Assembly (NCBI GenBank): GCA_005787025.1
Contig: SYCH01000109.1
Coordinates: forward strand, 1-5,495
Source of the DNA: Actinomycetota bacterium
Lineage (GTDB): Bacteria > Actinomycetota > Acidimicrobiia > Acidimicrobiales > Ilumatobacteraceae
Reading direction: 5' to 3'
Length of the DNA: 5,495 nucleotides
Of this stretch, positions 4,179 to 5,495 are shown one piece after another. The notes beneath the pieces were generated by a model. The model ran no database searches and had not been told where the DNA came from. It saw nothing but the letters and a program-made list of their open reading frames with translations. Both the position numbers and the translations under genes were made by a program. Positions within the stretch are counted from its first letter, which is position 1; each line of letters opens with the position of its first letter.

Positions 4179-5495
4179 TGCCGCTTCTTTGGCCCAGCGG
4201 TAATCGGCCTTGCCCGACGGGCTGCGATACACGGCGTCGACGAACACCACCCGCCGCGGCGCTTTGTAGGTCGCGATCTCGGCCTTGATGTGATCGATCA
4301 CCTCGGCCTCGGTGACCGTGGAGCCCGGCGCGCGCGACGCGACCAGGCACACGGTCTCGCCGTAACGCTCGTTCGGCAATCCGACCGCGACGCAATCCAG
4401 CACCCCGACGTGACTGCGCCCGGCCACCTCGACCTCCTCGGGGTACACCTTCTCCCCGCCGGTGTTGATGCAGACCGAGCCCCGACCACGCAGGTGCACC
4501 GTTCCGTCGGCATCGATCTCGGCGTAATCCCCGGGCACCGTGTACCGCACTCCGTCGACGGTTCTGAACGTCTTGGCGGTCTTCTCGGCATCGCCGAAAT
4601 ATCCGTCGGGCATCGAGCCCGATGCCGCCAGAACACCGGCCCGTCCGCTGCCGAAGGGGATCTTTTCCCAGGTGTTCTCGTCGAGCAACACCGTGTTCGG
4701 CGTGGCCATGAACTGTGCCGTACTCACCGGATCCTGACCGGGCATGGTCATGGCCACGGCGAACGGTCCTCCCTCGGACGCGCCGATCATGTCGAGGATG
4801 AGCGCGTTGGAGGCCCTCTTCATGAGTGCGCGCTTCATCTCGGCCGACATGGTGGCGCCGGTGGACACGATGCGACCGAGGCTCGACAGGTCGTAGGGAG
4901 CGCCCGCCACCTCGGCACGTTCGAGCTCTTCGACGATGGGACGAGCGAAGGCGTCGCCCACGATCGACAGCTGGGTCACCTTCTCTCGTTGAACTAGTCG
5001 CAACAGTTCCGATGCGTCGAAGCGTCGACCGGCGAGCAGGACCACGGTGCCGCCCAACACGAACGTGGAGAACGCGAGGAACATCGCCGTGCCGTGCATC
5101 AGCGGTGGTGCCGTCATGTTGACGGGTCCGGAACCCTTCGCGTTCAACTCGCGAGCCACGCGGGCGACCTCGTCGGGCGTCTCGGGAACCGGCAAGCCCA
5201 TCGACGCGTAACCCGTGAAGGCCAGCGCCCCGAACAATCCGCTGTGACTCCACACCACACCCTTGGGTAGTCCGGTTGTCCCACCCGTGTACAACAGCAA
5301 AGAATCCGCACCCGAGCGAGCGATGGGAGCCATCGGTGAGGCCGCGTCGATGGCCGTGGCGTAGTCGAGCGCACCGTCCAGTCGATCGCCCGGCGTTCCG
5401 TCGGCCACCTCGATCAACAACGTCAACTTGGGCAGCGAACGGCGTGCTTCCTCGACCACTTCACGGAACGCTCCGTGGTAGACGAGGGCGCTGGC
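4164..5495 (-). CDS. Acyl-CoA synthetase (AMP-binding, FadD-like), cut by the right window edge at its N-terminus
   Basis: This ATP-dependent ligase activates a carboxylic acid to its CoA thioester through an acyl-adenylate. The visible 443 residues lack roughly the first 90-110 of a typical 520-550-residue enzyme; the frame continues through the edge (ASALVYHGAF...), so the internal GTG at 5459 is not the start. Seen in order, numbered from the edge: the P-loop YTGGTTGLPKG (69-79), the acyl-pocket region APPLMHGTAMF (129-139), the adenine motif GASEGG (238-243), GDYAEIDADG with the ribose-binding Asp (322-331), the hinge region GRGSVCINTGGEKVYPEE (337-354), and the catalytic lysine in SPSGKADYR (Lys429). 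All core motifs are intact, so an active enzyme is expected. The GRGSVCINTGGEK wording is typical of actinobacterial FadD-like enzymes acting on fatty, steroid-derived or alicyclic acids, but the substrate cannot be read from this part. Confidence 0.93.
   Translation of the reverse strand, partial: ASALVYHGAFREVVEEARRSLPKLTLLIEVADGTPGDRLDGALDYATAIDAASPMAPIARSGADSLLLYTGGTTGLPKGVVWSHSGLFGALAFTGYASMGLPVPETPDEVARVARELNAKGSGPVNMTAPPLMHGTAMFLAFSTFVLGGTVVLLAGRRFDASELLRLVQREKVTQLSIVGDAFARPIVEELERAEVAGAPYDLSSLGRIVSTGATMSAEMKRALMKRASNALILDMIGASEGGPFAVAMTMPGQDPVSTAQFMATPNTVLLDENTWEKIPFGSGRAGVLAASGSMPDGYFGDAEKTAKTFRTVDGVRYTVPGDYAEIDADGTVHLRGRGSVCINTGGEKVYPEEVEVAGRSHVGVLDCVAVGLPNERYGETVCLVASRAPGSTVTEAEVIDHIKAEIATYKAPRRVVFVDAVYRSPSGKADYRWAKEAAVTAG

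Noticed and set aside
4006..5253. Long minus-strand open frame overlapping the CoA ligase gene in another frame.
   Set aside because: It is extremely Arg/Gly-rich without domain motifs and overlaps both the CoA ligase and the ABM gene; a GC-bias shadow.

Overview
The window comes from a GC-rich bacterial chromosome, most likely an actinobacterium. The codon third positions are rich in G and C. One gene belongs to the mycothiol-dependent maleylpyruvate isomerase superfamily, and mycothiol is an actinobacterial thiol. One gene looks leaderless, and the CoA ligase has the motif wording typical of actinobacterial FadD-like enzymes. The acidimicrobial or mycobacterial side of the phylum would fit, but I cannot place it further. 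The window is almost fully coding: seven protein genes, the outer two cut by the window edges. I see no RNA gene, insertion sequence, CRISPR array or phage gene.

Left arm, minus strand, reading leftwards from about 1813: a TIM-barrel isomerase/epimerase-like gene, then a mycothiol-dependent isomerase (DinB-like) gene sharing an ATGA stop/start with it, then, after 48 bp holding a perfect 16-bp palindrome, the start of a short-chain dehydrogenase (SDR) that runs off the left edge. Divergent from this arm is a complete plus-strand SDR (1860-2699), which converges on a zinc-dependent medium-chain alcohol dehydrogenase (3740 to 2706, minus).

Right arm: divergent from the alcohol dehydrogenase across 73 bp is a small plus-strand antibiotic-biosynthesis-monooxygenase-like (ABM) gene with a -10-like hexamer placed for leaderless transcription. 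It converges, with only 2 bp between stop codons, on a minus-strand acyl-CoA synthetase that runs off the right edge.

Together (inference) these look like a catabolic neighbourhood: two SDRs and a zinc alcohol dehydrogenase would interconvert alcohols and ketones or aldehydes, a CoA ligase would activate a carboxylate, an ABM protein could oxidise a quinol-like or reactive intermediate, and two isomerase-type proteins would rearrange intermediates. No substrate can be named from the sequence. The most notable non-coding signals are the 16-bp palindrome at 263-278, a 14-bp palindrome at 1777-1790 and the leaderless-looking start at 3814. I found no clear sign of a wholly new system.
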